Shown: piece after piece, positions 41,633 through 49,607 of the stretch
Numbering within the stretch: the stretch's first letter is position 1
How the letters are laid out: the number at the start of each line of letters is the position of its first letter
Assembly: GCA_040268355.1 (NCBI GenBank)
Contig: JAWRIT010000020.1
Coordinates: 8,626-72,625 of the forward strand
Direction: 5' to 3'
Length of the DNA: 64,000 bases
DNA from: UBA1367 sp040268355
Lineage (GTDB): Bacteria > Actinomycetota > Coriobacteriia > Coriobacteriales > Atopobiaceae
Program-made: the position numbers and the translations under genes
Notes under the pieces: model-generated
What the model saw: the letters and a program-made list of their open reading frames with translations, nothing else
Database searches by the model: none
Told to the model about the DNA's origin: nothing

Positions 41633-42170
41633 CCGTACACCTTTTTGACTCAACCTTCTATGCAAGAAAGACCATCCTCAAAGGGGGCTGACCCGACCCC
41701 ATCCTCGACGGCCCGCAGCTCATGGAAGCGGTTAGATACGTCCACCAGAACCCTAGTGAGGCAATGATCTGCAGCTACAACCGATACCGTTGGAGCAGCT
41801 ACGCGGCGTATGTCGAGGGGGGTGAGGCTGCCTTCCCTCCCCTGCCAATCCACAGCGTTACCGAATTCGTCTTAGATGTCTTCGGCGGGATGGACGGACT
41901 AGTCAGGTTTCACTCTGAGGAGGGCGACTTCGACCTCACAAGACAGGCAGCCAGAGTCCCCGTAGCGCTCTCCGAAGCAGCCTCGAGAGCACTTGCGAAG
42001 GAGCTCCTGGGAGCGGAGCGCCTCGCCGCACTCCCCTCCCTAAGAAAGGCAGAACGAGATGTGAACCTAGCCACGCTCAAGAAGGCGGGCCTGTCCGTAC
42101 GACAGATCGAGCGGATTACTGGAATCGGGAGAAACATCATCCAGCGAGCGTGAGTCAAAATGGTGTACGG
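41633..42170 (+). mobile_element. internally deleted RAYT (REP-associated transposase) element
   Basis: The ends are inverted repeats: CCGTACACCTTTTTGACTC (41633-41651) and GAGTCAAAATGGTGTACGG (42152-42170), 18 of 19 pairs. Between them is only the 3' part of a transposase gene (41722-42153). Both ends are kept but the catalytic start is lost, so this is a non-autonomous deletion derivative of about 538 bases. Confidence 0.75.
41722..42153 (+). pseudogene. REP-associated tyrosine transposase, C-terminal part
   Basis: A 143-codon frame beginning MEAVRYVHQNPSEAM...YNRYRWSSYAAYV, the conserved middle of Y1/RAYT transposases, and ending with a helix-turn-helix (SVRQIERITGIGRNIIQRA). The HUH histidines and catalytic tyrosine region that come first in full-length enzymes are missing, and a TGA lies 33 bases upstream in frame. 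The stop is 2 bases into the right inverted repeat. Not a functional transposase. Confidence 0.8.
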
Positions 42171-42254
42171 GATTTGACTCGTGACTCGCTTGACTCCGAT
42201 TATTTGCCTTTGTTACTTGCTGCGCAAAACTTCCGCCGGGAAGTCTCCTCCCCC

Positions 42255-43487
42255 TCAGAAAGTCCTTCCTTCTTGTATGAACTCGGGGATGTTCGCATGA
42301 ATGATGCCGTCCCTTTGCTGAATGGGATCGCTTCGCGTTAACAGGTACTTCGGATAGTTGTCCCTGACCTGGGCGAAGGGGCGGTACTCTCGTTCCTCGG
42401 TGGCCTGATCAGCCATGATGGTCATGGCAACTTGGATGTAGACATAGCCCATCTGGGGACTCCTCAAGATGAAGTCGCATTCTAACTTTCCGATCCGTCC
42501 AACGCTGATCTTGCAGCCCTGCGCACGGGCGTAGGAATAGACGATGTTCTCCAGCACTGGTCCGTAGTTGATGCGATTGTCGGTGTTGAGTGCGAAGTAG
42601 AAGCCCAGGTCTGCCAGGTAGTACTTTTGCTCGCCTTGCAGGGACTTGCGAGACTTCAGATCGAATCGGGTGCACTTGCTGATGATCTTCGCATCCTCGA
42701 GGATCTGGAGATAGCGCGCGAGGGTCTCCCTCTTAATCTTCAGACCTTGCCTTCCTTCGAGGTCAGATTGGATGTTGCTAAGCGACACGGTGGCGCCGAA
42801 GTTGTTGATGACGTAGTCGCGCACCTGGTTGAACACCGAGACGTTCTTCACCTTCACACGCTTGCGAATGTCCTTCTGGAAGATCTCCTCGACGACTGCG
42901 GTGACATAGGCGCGCTTGTCCGCAAGCTGGGGATAATCCAGCGCCTTGGGAAAGCCTCCCTCGAGAATATACGAGTCGAACTCCGCGACGGGGTTTGGAT
43001 TGACGGAGACTCCGAGGAAGCGTTTCATCTGGCAGTACTCACCGAAGTCCAGTGTCTGCATTTCGAACTCGATGTAGCGGCCGGTAAGCTTCGTGGCCAA
43101 CTCGCCTGAGAGCAGGTAGGAGTTTGATCCGGTAATGAAGATGGAGAAGCCGCCCTCAGTGCGGAACTCGTTGAGCACCTCCTCGAAGCCTTCGACGTTT
43201 TGGATCTCATCGATGAAGAGGTACTTCATCCCTGCAATGTCGAGCATCGGCTCGATGAGGGCCTCGAGTTGCTCCGGGGCTTCTACGGAGCGATATCCGT
43301 ATCTGTCGAGATCGAAATACGCAATGTGGTCGTCGGCGATGCCTTCATCCCTCAGCTCCTCTACGATGTACTTCATGAGGCAGGACTTGCCGCAGCGTCG
43401 AACGCCAGTGATGACTTTGATCATCCCGTCATCATGATAGAACCCACGAATCTTCTTCAGGTAGTTTTCTCGGGGGAACAGACGCAT
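42255..43487 (-). CDS. AAA ATPase with C-terminal DUF4143 (nuclease-like) domain
   Basis: A 410-residue protein: Walker A GVRRCGKSCLM, Walker B YLFIDEIQNV, a sensor ITGSNSYLLSGELATKLTGRY, then the DUF4143 domain (EYCQMKRFLG, YILEGGFPKAL, ...LENIVYSYARAQG...LECDFIL). The last is a PD-(D/E)xK-like fold. These ATPases are common and mostly uncharacterised; selfish or defence roles have been proposed. I start at the ATG at 43487, right after a perfect inverted repeat; an in-frame ATG at 43514 lies on the other side of it. Confidence 0.85.
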   Translation of the reverse strand: MRLFPRENYLKKIRGFYHDDGMIKVITGVRRCGKSCLMKYIVEELRDEGIADDHIAYFDLDRYGYRSVEAPEQLEALIEPMLDIAGMKYLFIDEIQNVEGFEEVLNEFRTEGGFSIFITGSNSYLLSGELATKLTGRYIEFEMQTLDFGEYCQMKRFLGVSVNPNPVAEFDSYILEGGFPKALDYPQLADKRAYVTAVVEEIFQKDIRKRVKVKNVSVFNQVRDYVINNFGATVSLSNIQSDLEGRQGLKIKRETLARYLQILEDAKIISKCTRFDLKSRKSLQGEQKYYLADLGFYFALNTDNRINYGPVLENIVYSYARAQGCKISVGRIGKLECDFILRSPQMGYVYIQVAMTIMADQATEEREYRPFAQVRDNYPKYLLTRSDPIQQRDGIIHANIPEFIQEGRTF

Positions 43488-43515
43488 TATGGCTCCAATC
43501 TTCACTGGAGCCATA
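43488..43515. promoter_or_regulatory. perfect inverted repeat at the ATPase start
   Basis: TATGGCTCCA-N8-TGGAGCCATA, perfect 10-base arms, ending one base before the preferred ATG and itself containing the alternative ATG. It could be an operator or an RNA hairpin that hides the ribosome site. Confidence 0.6.
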
Positions 43516-43588
43516 CTACCAAATCACGCGATTATGGGGGTATTTTTCATCAAGTAAGCGATTTATACCCCAATAACTAAGGAATTTG

Positions 43589-44572
43589 CTACTCCCACTC
43601 GACCGTGGCGATCGGCTTCGGGCTCAGCTCGTAGCACACGCGGCAGATGCCGGGAACCTCGGCCAGGATGCGGTCGCACATGCGATGCAGCAGCGCCCAG
43701 TCGAGCTCGGGGACCTCTGCCGTCATGACGTCCACCGTGTTGATGCAGCGGATGATACAGGGCCACTCGTAGGCACGCTTGTCGTCGCGCACGCCAGTGG
43801 CGCGGTAGTCGGGCACCACGCAGAAGTACTGCCAGATGTCGAGACCCGCCGCGTCGATCTCCTCGCGCACGATGGCGTCGGCCTCACGCAGCGCCTCCAG
43901 GCGGTCGCGCGTGATGGCGCCGGTGCAGCGCACGCCCAGCCCCGGTCCGGGGAACGGCTGGCGGTACACCATGTCGTCAGGCAGCCCCAGCTGCTTGCCC
44001 ACCACGCGCACCTCGTCCTTGAAGAGCAGCTTCACCGGCTCGACGAGCTCCCAGTTGAGCTCGGCGGGAAGCCCTCCCACGTTGTGGTGGGCCTTCACGC
44101 CGGAGGCGGACTCAAGGATGTCGGGGTAGATGGTGCCCTGCCCCAGAAAGCCGATGCCGTCGAGCTTGGCGGCCTCCTCGTCAAAGACCTTGATGAACTC
44201 CTCGCCGATGACGTGGCGCTTGGCCTCGGGGTCGGCGACGCCCGCCAGCTTGTCGAGGAAGCGGTCGGTCGCGTCCACATAGACGAGGTCGGCCCCCATC
44301 TGGTTGCGGAACACCTCGACGACCTGCTCGGACTCTCCCTTGCGCATGAGGCCATGGTTGACGTGCACGCACACGAGCTGCTTGCCGATCGCCTTGATGA
44401 GCAGCGCGGCCACCACGGAGGAGTCAACGCCACCCGAGAGGGCCAAGAGCACTCGACCGTCCCCCACCTGGGCCCTCATGGCGCCAACGGCCTCATCTAT
44501 GAAGGCGTCCGCCAGTTCGGGCGTGGTGATGCGGGCCATGTCGTCAGGACGGTGATTGCTCGTGAAGTCCAT
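43589..44572 (-). CDS. guaA: GMP synthase ATP-pyrophosphatase subunit (no glutaminase domain)
   Basis: 327 residues. The PP-loop LALSGGVDSSVVAALL, then MRKGESEQVVEVF, RHVIGEEFIKVFDEEA, FLGQGTIYPDILESA and the C-terminal dimer domain (QPFPGPGLGVRC...PKPIATVEWE) are complete. It amidates XMP to GMP using ATP. The usual N-terminal glutamine amidotransferase domain (about 190 residues) is absent, and AAGGAGAACCC before the ATG shows the start is real. It must use ammonia or a separate glutaminase subunit, as in archaeal two-gene GMP synthases. No such subunit lies in the window. Confidence 0.92.
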   Translation of the reverse strand: MDFTSNHRPDDMARITTPELADAFIDEAVGAMRAQVGDGRVLLALSGGVDSSVVAALLIKAIGKQLVCVHVNHGLMRKGESEQVVEVFRNQMGADLVYVDATDRFLDKLAGVADPEAKRHVIGEEFIKVFDEEAAKLDGIGFLGQGTIYPDILESASGVKAHHNVGGLPAELNWELVEPVKLLFKDEVRVVGKQLGLPDDMVYRQPFPGPGLGVRCTGAITRDRLEALREADAIVREEIDAAGLDIWQYFCVVPDYRATGVRDDKRAYEWPCIIRCINTVDVMTAEVPELDWALLHRMCDRILAEVPGICRVCYELSPKPIATVEWE

Positions 44573-44757
44573 GGGTTCTCCTTCGCACGATGGGGCCTCG
44601 ACAGCAGACGAGTATAGCGAAGCGCGCTCTCCGCACGCCGAGCGTCGCGAGAACTCACGGAAGACACGCCCTTGCGCCTAACCAAACGCTCCCGGCCCGT
44701 GCACGTCTCGGCCCGAAGGCGTCCCGCGCGTCCAAGCCCGCCCAAAGAGCGACTCCC

Positions 44758-45696
44758 TCAGAGCAGGCCACGGGTCTCGTCGAGCCCGAGCGCGATGTTC
44801 ATGTTCTGCACGGCCGCACCCGAGGCGCCCTTGCCCAGGTTGTCAAAAAGCGCGGTCACGGTCGTGCGGCCGCCTCCCCCGCAGACTGAGATGCGCAGCC
44901 GATCGGTGCCGGCGAGCTCGTTGGCGTACAGGGTGGGCGCGTCTGAACCAAGGGTGGAGACCTCCACGAGCCGCTGGTCCGCATAGTGGGCGCTCAGGCA
45001 GGCGTGGACCTCGCGCATGGTCGCCGTGCCCGCGAGCAGGTCGTCATGCAGCATGATGGTGGTGGCCATGCCCTTGTAGTAGTCGTCGACCACCGGCACG
45101 AAGACGGGAGGGCGCGTCAGGCCGCAGGCTTGCTGCATCTCGGGCAGGTGCTTGTGGGATTGTCCCAGCCCGTAGAGGCCAGGCGCATCGAGCTCCCCCG
45201 CGCGTGCGGGCGCCTCGTAGTCGGCGATCATGCGCTTGCCGCCGCCCGAGTAGCCCGTGAGCGAGAAGCAGGTGAGCGGGTAGTCTGCAGGGAGCAGGCC
45301 CGCCTGCACGAGTGGCGCCACGAGCGTGACGAACCCGGTGGCATGGCAGCCCGGATTGGCGATGCGGGCGCTTGCGGCGATGGCCGCGCGTTGGGTGGCG
45401 CCCAGCTCGGGCAGCCCGTAGGTCCACCCTTCGGCCGTGCGGTGCGCCGTCGAGGCGTCGATGATGCGCACCGCGGGGTTCTCGACCAGCGCGACCGCCT
45501 CGCGGGCGCCCTCGTCGGGCAGGCACAGGAACACGAGGTCGGCGGCGTTCAGAAGGCGGCGGCGCTCCTCGGTGTCGTGGCGTTTGTCCTCGTCGATGCG
45601 CAGCAGCTCCAGGTCGTCGCGGGAGCCAATGCGCCCGAAGATCTGCAGGCCCGTCGTTCCGCTCTGTCCGTCGATGTACACCCGTGCCTTGACCAT
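44758..45696 (-). CDS. argC: N-acetyl-gamma-glutamyl-phosphate reductase (type 2)
   Basis: 312 residues, third step of arginine synthesis: NADPH-dependent reduction of N-acetylglutamyl phosphate. YIDGQSGTTGLQI is the nucleotide-binding start, FLCLPDEGAR the coenzyme turn, and NPGCHATG holds the catalytic cysteine. Its length and motifs match the short type 2 ArgC (about 310 residues). GGGGGAGACGAGC precedes the ATG at 45696. It is divergent from argJBD, with a candidate ARG operator in the shared 290-base region. Confidence 0.93.
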   Translation of the reverse strand: MVKARVYIDGQSGTTGLQIFGRIGSRDDLELLRIDEDKRHDTEERRRLLNAADLVFLCLPDEGAREAVALVENPAVRIIDASTAHRTAEGWTYGLPELGATQRAAIAASARIANPGCHATGFVTLVAPLVQAGLLPADYPLTCFSLTGYSGGGKRMIADYEAPARAGELDAPGLYGLGQSHKHLPEMQQACGLTRPPVFVPVVDDYYKGMATTIMLHDDLLAGTATMREVHACLSAHYADQRLVEVSTLGSDAPTLYANELAGTDRLRISVCGGGGRTTVTALFDNLGKGASGAAVQNMNIALGLDETRGLL

Positions 45697-45817
45697 GCTC
45701 GTCTCCCCCGTCCCCCGTGCGCTTAGGCGTCTATGAGTCACCTTGCGAACAATTCGCCGTTCACGCTTGACTCAGCTCACGCATGTGGTATGTTCACCCT
45801 CGAAAAACGCACGCTTT

Positions 45818-45841
45818 TGCATATCAAATTATCGATATGCA
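45818..45841. promoter_or_regulatory. candidate ARG-type operator between argC and argJ
   Basis: TGCATATC-N8-GATATGCA, perfect 8-base arms around an AT-rich centre, in the divergent region 45697-45986. Size and symmetry fit ArgR/AhrC boxes. No argR gene is in the window. Confidence 0.55.
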
Positions 45842-45986
45842 GGCTTGGAGCAGAATCATTGGGTCATATATTTACGCATACGAAACAGGCGCCACCGTCC
45901 GACGACGATGACGCGACCCCGACCGGCCCCTCACACCCGTGTGCGACCGGCACCCTGTGATGCCCATCCCCAGCGAAAGAGGTTCC

Positions 45987-47276
45987 ATGTCCAGCGTCGC
46001 TCCCATTCCCATCCCCCCCACCATGACCGATCCCGCCTCCCTCGGCCTTTCCCCCTGCGAAGGCGGCGTCTGCTGCGCGGAAGGCATCAGCGCGGCGGGC
46101 GTGCACGCCGGCTTTCGCGATGACGCGTCCCGGCGCGACCTCGCCCTCGTCGCCGCCGATGAGACCTGCGTCGTCGCGGCGACCTTCACGCAGAACCGCT
46201 TCTGCGCGGCACCCGTGCAGGTGTCGCGTCCCCGTGCGGCATCAGGGCGCGGACGTGCCGTGATCCTCAACTCGGGCAACGCCAACGCCTCCACTGGCGA
46301 GCCCGGCGTGCGCGCGGCGGAGGCCACGACGGCCCTGGTGGCCCAGGCGCTGGGCTGCGCGGAGCAGGAGGTGCTCGTGGCTTCCACGGGCGTCATCGGC
46401 ACCCCGCTGCCGCTGGCGCCCTTCGAGCGAAGCGTGCCCGCCGCCGTCTCGGCGCTCGACCACTCCCCCGCCGCCGCGCACGATGCGGCCCGCGCCGTCA
46501 TGACCACCGACACCGTGCCCAAGGAGGTCTCGCTCGCCGCGACGCTGCCCCATGACGCCGCCGGGAGGGCACGCACGGTGCACGTGGGAGGTTTCGCCAA
46601 GGGCTCGGGCATGATCATGCCGAACATGGCCACGATGCTCTGCGTGCTCGCCACCGACGCGCCCCTCACGGCCGAGGCCGCCCGTGCGGCGCTGCGATCG
46701 GCCGTGGGGACGAGCTTCAACAAGGTGACGGTCGACTCGGACACCTCCACCAACGACTCGTGCTTCCTGTTTGCCACCGGCCAGGCGGGCGGCGATCCCA
46801 TCACGGAGGGCACGGAGGCCTACGAGGTCATCGCCTCGGCCGTGCGCGCTGCCTGCGAGCAGCTCGCCCGCAAGATCGCCGCCGATGGCGAGGGAGCCAC
46901 CAAGCTCGTCACGGTCGACGTGGTGGGCGCCGCGACCGATACGGACGCCGACACCGTGGCGCGCGCCATCGCCAACTCTCCGCTCGTGAAGACCGCCATC
47001 TTCGGCCACGACGCGAACTGGGGCCGCGTGGCGGTCGCCGCCGGCAAGTGCGGGGTGGCGTTCGACCAATACGACGTGGACATCGACTTTCTGGGCCTGC
47101 CCGTGTTGCGCGCAGGGCTGCCGCTGCCCCCCGACGAGGACGAGATGCTGCGGCGCTTCGAGCAGGACGAGGTCGCGATCGCCGTCCGGCTCGGCACGGG
47201 CACAGGCTGCGCCCGCATCTGGACCTGCGACCTCACGCACGACTATGTGGCCATCAACGGCGACTACCGGACCTAG
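45987..47276 (+). CDS. argJ: bifunctional ornithine acetyltransferase/N-acetylglutamate synthase
   Basis: 429 residues. ArgJ recycles the acetyl group from N-acetylornithine to glutamate and in many species also uses acetyl-CoA. The autocleavage site is in KGSGMIMPNMATML, where the threonine before Met-Leu becomes the new N-terminal nucleophile of the beta chain. The oxyanion pair region (STGVIG) and NAN-STGE motif (NSGNANASTGEPG) are present. The ATG at 45987 follows GAAAGAGG; an upstream GTG is rejected. First gene of argJBD. Confidence 0.93.
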   Translation: MSSVAPIPIPPTMTDPASLGLSPCEGGVCCAEGISAAGVHAGFRDDASRRDLALVAADETCVVAATFTQNRFCAAPVQVSRPRAASGRGRAVILNSGNANASTGEPGVRAAEATTALVAQALGCAEQEVLVASTGVIGTPLPLAPFERSVPAAVSALDHSPAAAHDAARAVMTTDTVPKEVSLAATLPHDAAGRARTVHVGGFAKGSGMIMPNMATMLCVLATDAPLTAEAARAALRSAVGTSFNKVTVDSDTSTNDSCFLFATGQAGGDPITEGTEAYEVIASAVRAACEQLARKIAADGEGATKLVTVDVVGAATDTDADTVARAIANSPLVKTAIFGHDANWGRVAVAAGKCGVAFDQYDVDIDFLGLPVLRAGLPLPPDEDEMLRRFEQDEVAIAVRLGTGTGCARIWTCDLTHDYVAINGDYRT

Positions 47277-47280
47277 CGGC

Positions 47281-47314
47281 GCCTGCGGCGAGCCGGCTTC
47301 GCCCAGCCGCAGGC
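47281..47314 (+). promoter_or_regulatory. hairpin between argJ and argB
   Basis: GCCTGCGGC pairs with GCCGCAGGC around a 16-base loop. There is no T run, so it may be an RNA stability or processing element rather than a terminator. Confidence 0.4.
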
Positions 47315-47365
47315 CAAGCGTCCCCACCCCCGCCCACCGCAACGATCCCCAGCAGGGAGGACCCC

Positions 47366-48250
47366 ATGAAACGACGCGACGCACGTGAGCGCGAGAAGGC
47401 GCTCGACAAAGCGAAGATCCTGACCGAGGCGTTGCCCTGGATCCACCGCCACAACGGCGAGACCATCGTCGTCAAGTACGGCGGCGCGGCCATGGAGGAC
47501 GAGGCGCTCATGGAGCAGGTGGTCGCAGACCTCGAGCTGCTCAAGCTCATGGGCATGCGCGTCGTGCTCGTCCATGGCGGCGGCAAGGCCATCAACAAGC
47601 TGCTCGGCGCCCTCGAGCTGCCCGCCACCTTCAAGGACGGCCTGCGCGTGACCGATGACGCCACCATGGAGGCCGTGCAGATGGTGCTCGTGGGCAAGGT
47701 CAACCAGCAGCTCGTCTGGGCGCTCAACGGCTTCGGCGAGAACGCCGTGGGCATTTCGGGCGCGGACGGCAAGACCTTCCGGTGCCGCGCGGTCGACCCC
47801 GCACTCGGACGCGTGGGTGAGATCGTCTCGGTCAACACGCATCTCATCGAGGCGGTGCTCGACGACGGCTACGTGCCGGTCATCGCGAGCGTGGGATCGG
47901 GCCCCGACGGCTTCTACAACATCAACGCCGACATCGCATCGAGCGAGGTGGCCCAGGCCCTGCACGCCGACACGCTCGTCTACCTCACCGACGTGGACGG
48001 CTTCTACCGCGACTTTGACGATGACGAGAGCCTTATCGCGCGCATGACCGCCGCCGAGGCCCACGAGCTGCTCGAGAGCGGTACCCTTACCTCGGGGATG
48101 ATCCCCAAGATCCGCTCCATCGTGGAGGCGCTCGACGCCGGGGTGCAGGACGTGCGCATCCTGAACGGGACCTTCCCCCACGCGTTGCTGCTCGAGATCT
48201 TCACCGACGCCGGCATCGGCACCATGTTCACCCAGGGAGAGGAGCGTTAG
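47366..48250 (+). CDS. argB: acetylglutamate kinase
   Basis: 294 residues, amino-acid kinase fold. VVKYGGAAME binds ATP, VVLVHGGGKAINKLL the phosphate region, NAVGISGADGKTFRCR and the YNINADIASSEVAQALHADTLVYLTDVDG block are the substrate and nucleotide sites. The N-terminal helix (REREKALDKAKILTEALPWIHR) is of the arginine-inhibited type, so feedback control by arginine is expected. GGGAGG lies four bases before the ATG. Confidence 0.95.
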   Translation: MKRRDAREREKALDKAKILTEALPWIHRHNGETIVVKYGGAAMEDEALMEQVVADLELLKLMGMRVVLVHGGGKAINKLLGALELPATFKDGLRVTDDATMEAVQMVLVGKVNQQLVWALNGFGENAVGISGADGKTFRCRAVDPALGRVGEIVSVNTHLIEAVLDDGYVPVIASVGSGPDGFYNINADIASSEVAQALHADTLVYLTDVDGFYRDFDDDESLIARMTAAEAHELLESGTLTSGMIPKIRSIVEALDAGVQDVRILNGTFPHALLLEIFTDAGIGTMFTQGEER

Positions 48251-48252
48251 CC

Positions 48253-49503
48253 ATGACCGAACACGCCACGGACGCCACCTTCGAGGAGTTGCGCGCCCTC
48301 GACGACGCCTACGTCATGCACACCTACCCCCGCCTACCCGTCGCGTTCGTATCGGGCGAGGGGGCGACCCTCACCGACACGGACGGCAAGGTCTACCTCG
48401 ACTTCCTTGGAGGCATCGGCTGCGCGAGCCTGGGCCATGCCAACCAGGTCGTGGCCGAGGCCCTGCGCGAGCAGACAGGGCGCGTCTGGCAGGTGGGCAA
48501 CTACTTCCACGTCACGCAGCGCGGCGAGCTCGCCCGCGCCCTCTCCGAGCTGCTCTCGGCCATCACCGACGAGCAGGGCCACGTGCACGGCTCGACGGGG
48601 ACCTCTTGGAAGACCTTCTTTGCCAACACCGGCGCCGAGGCCAACGAGGGCGCGTTCAAGGTCGCCCGTCGCTGGGGCGAGCGGCATCTCGGCGGCGCGT
48701 CGGGCATCATCACCGCACGCCAGAGCTTCCACGGCCGCACGCTCGCGGCGCTCGCGGCCACCGGGCAGGACTCCTTCCAACGAAGCTTCGGGCCGCTGCC
48801 CGCAGGCTTCTCGTCGGTACCCTTGAACGACATCGACGCCCTCAAAGACGCCGTCTCCGAGGGCGGGACCTGTGCCGTCATGCTGGAGTGCGTGCAGGGC
48901 GAGGGAGGCGTCTGGCCGGCGGAGCTCGACTACCTGCAAGACGTGCGCGCCCTCTGCGACGAGCGGGGCCTGGCCCTCATCATCGACGAGGTGCAGACCG
49001 GCTTCTTCCGGTGCGGGGCGCCCTTCGCCTACCAGTTGGCGGGCATCGAGCCCGACATCGTGAGCATGGCCAAGGGCATCGCCGACGGCTTCCCCATGGG
49101 GGCCGTCGCAGCCCGCTCGGAGCTGGCCAACCTCATGGTGCCGGGCGATCACGGCTCGACCTTCGGCGGCAACGCGCTGGCGGCGGCGGCCGGCCTGGCG
49201 ACCGTCACCGAGCTCGTCGAGCGGGAGGTGGGCGAGCATGTCATCGCCACCGGGGCCCATCTCGCCAACCGGCTCGCAGCGCTGCCCCACGTGCAGGAAG
49301 TGCGCGGACGCGGACTCATGCGCGGCGCGCAGTTCGATGTGCCCATCGCGGGCGAGCTGGTGCGTCGGGGGCTCGACGCCGGACTCGTGCTGAACCGCAT
49401 CGGTGACACCATCCTGCGCTTCCTGCCGCCCTTGGTGGTGAGCGCCGAGCAGATCGACGCCATGGCCGAGCGGCTAGGAGCGCTCATCACCGAGCTCGCG
49501 TAG
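48253..49503 (+). CDS. argD: acetylornithine aminotransferase
   Basis: 416 residues, class III PLP aminotransferase. FFANTGAEANEGAFKVARRW, QSFHGRTLAALAATGQ, IIDEVQTGFFRCG, and the PLP lysine in SMAKGIADGFPMGA are all conserved; STFGGNALAAAAG follows. It converts N-acetylglutamate semialdehyde to N-acetylornithine with glutamate as donor. It starts two bases after the argB stop, completing argJBD; with argC it gives four steps to ornithine. Confidence 0.94.
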   Translation: MTEHATDATFEELRALDDAYVMHTYPRLPVAFVSGEGATLTDTDGKVYLDFLGGIGCASLGHANQVVAEALREQTGRVWQVGNYFHVTQRGELARALSELLSAITDEQGHVHGSTGTSWKTFFANTGAEANEGAFKVARRWGERHLGGASGIITARQSFHGRTLAALAATGQDSFQRSFGPLPAGFSSVPLNDIDALKDAVSEGGTCAVMLECVQGEGGVWPAELDYLQDVRALCDERGLALIIDEVQTGFFRCGAPFAYQLAGIEPDIVSMAKGIADGFPMGAVAARSELANLMVPGDHGSTFGGNALAAAAGLATVTELVEREVGEHVIATGAHLANRLAALPHVQEVRGRGLMRGAQFDVPIAGELVRRGLDAGLVLNRIGDTILRFLPPLVVSAEQIDAMAERLGALITELA

Positions 49504-49607
49504 CGCCGCGCGGCGCCTCGACCCAGACGCGCGGGGCGGTCGCCGGCGGGCACGTTGTGAGATAATGCGGCACTACCTAGACATCCGCAACACCTGGGAG
49601 CGCCCCT

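Noticed and set aside
45697..45986. Possible riboswitch upstream of argJ
   Set aside because: Only a palindromic operator is visible; no conserved riboswitch core or attenuator stem was found.
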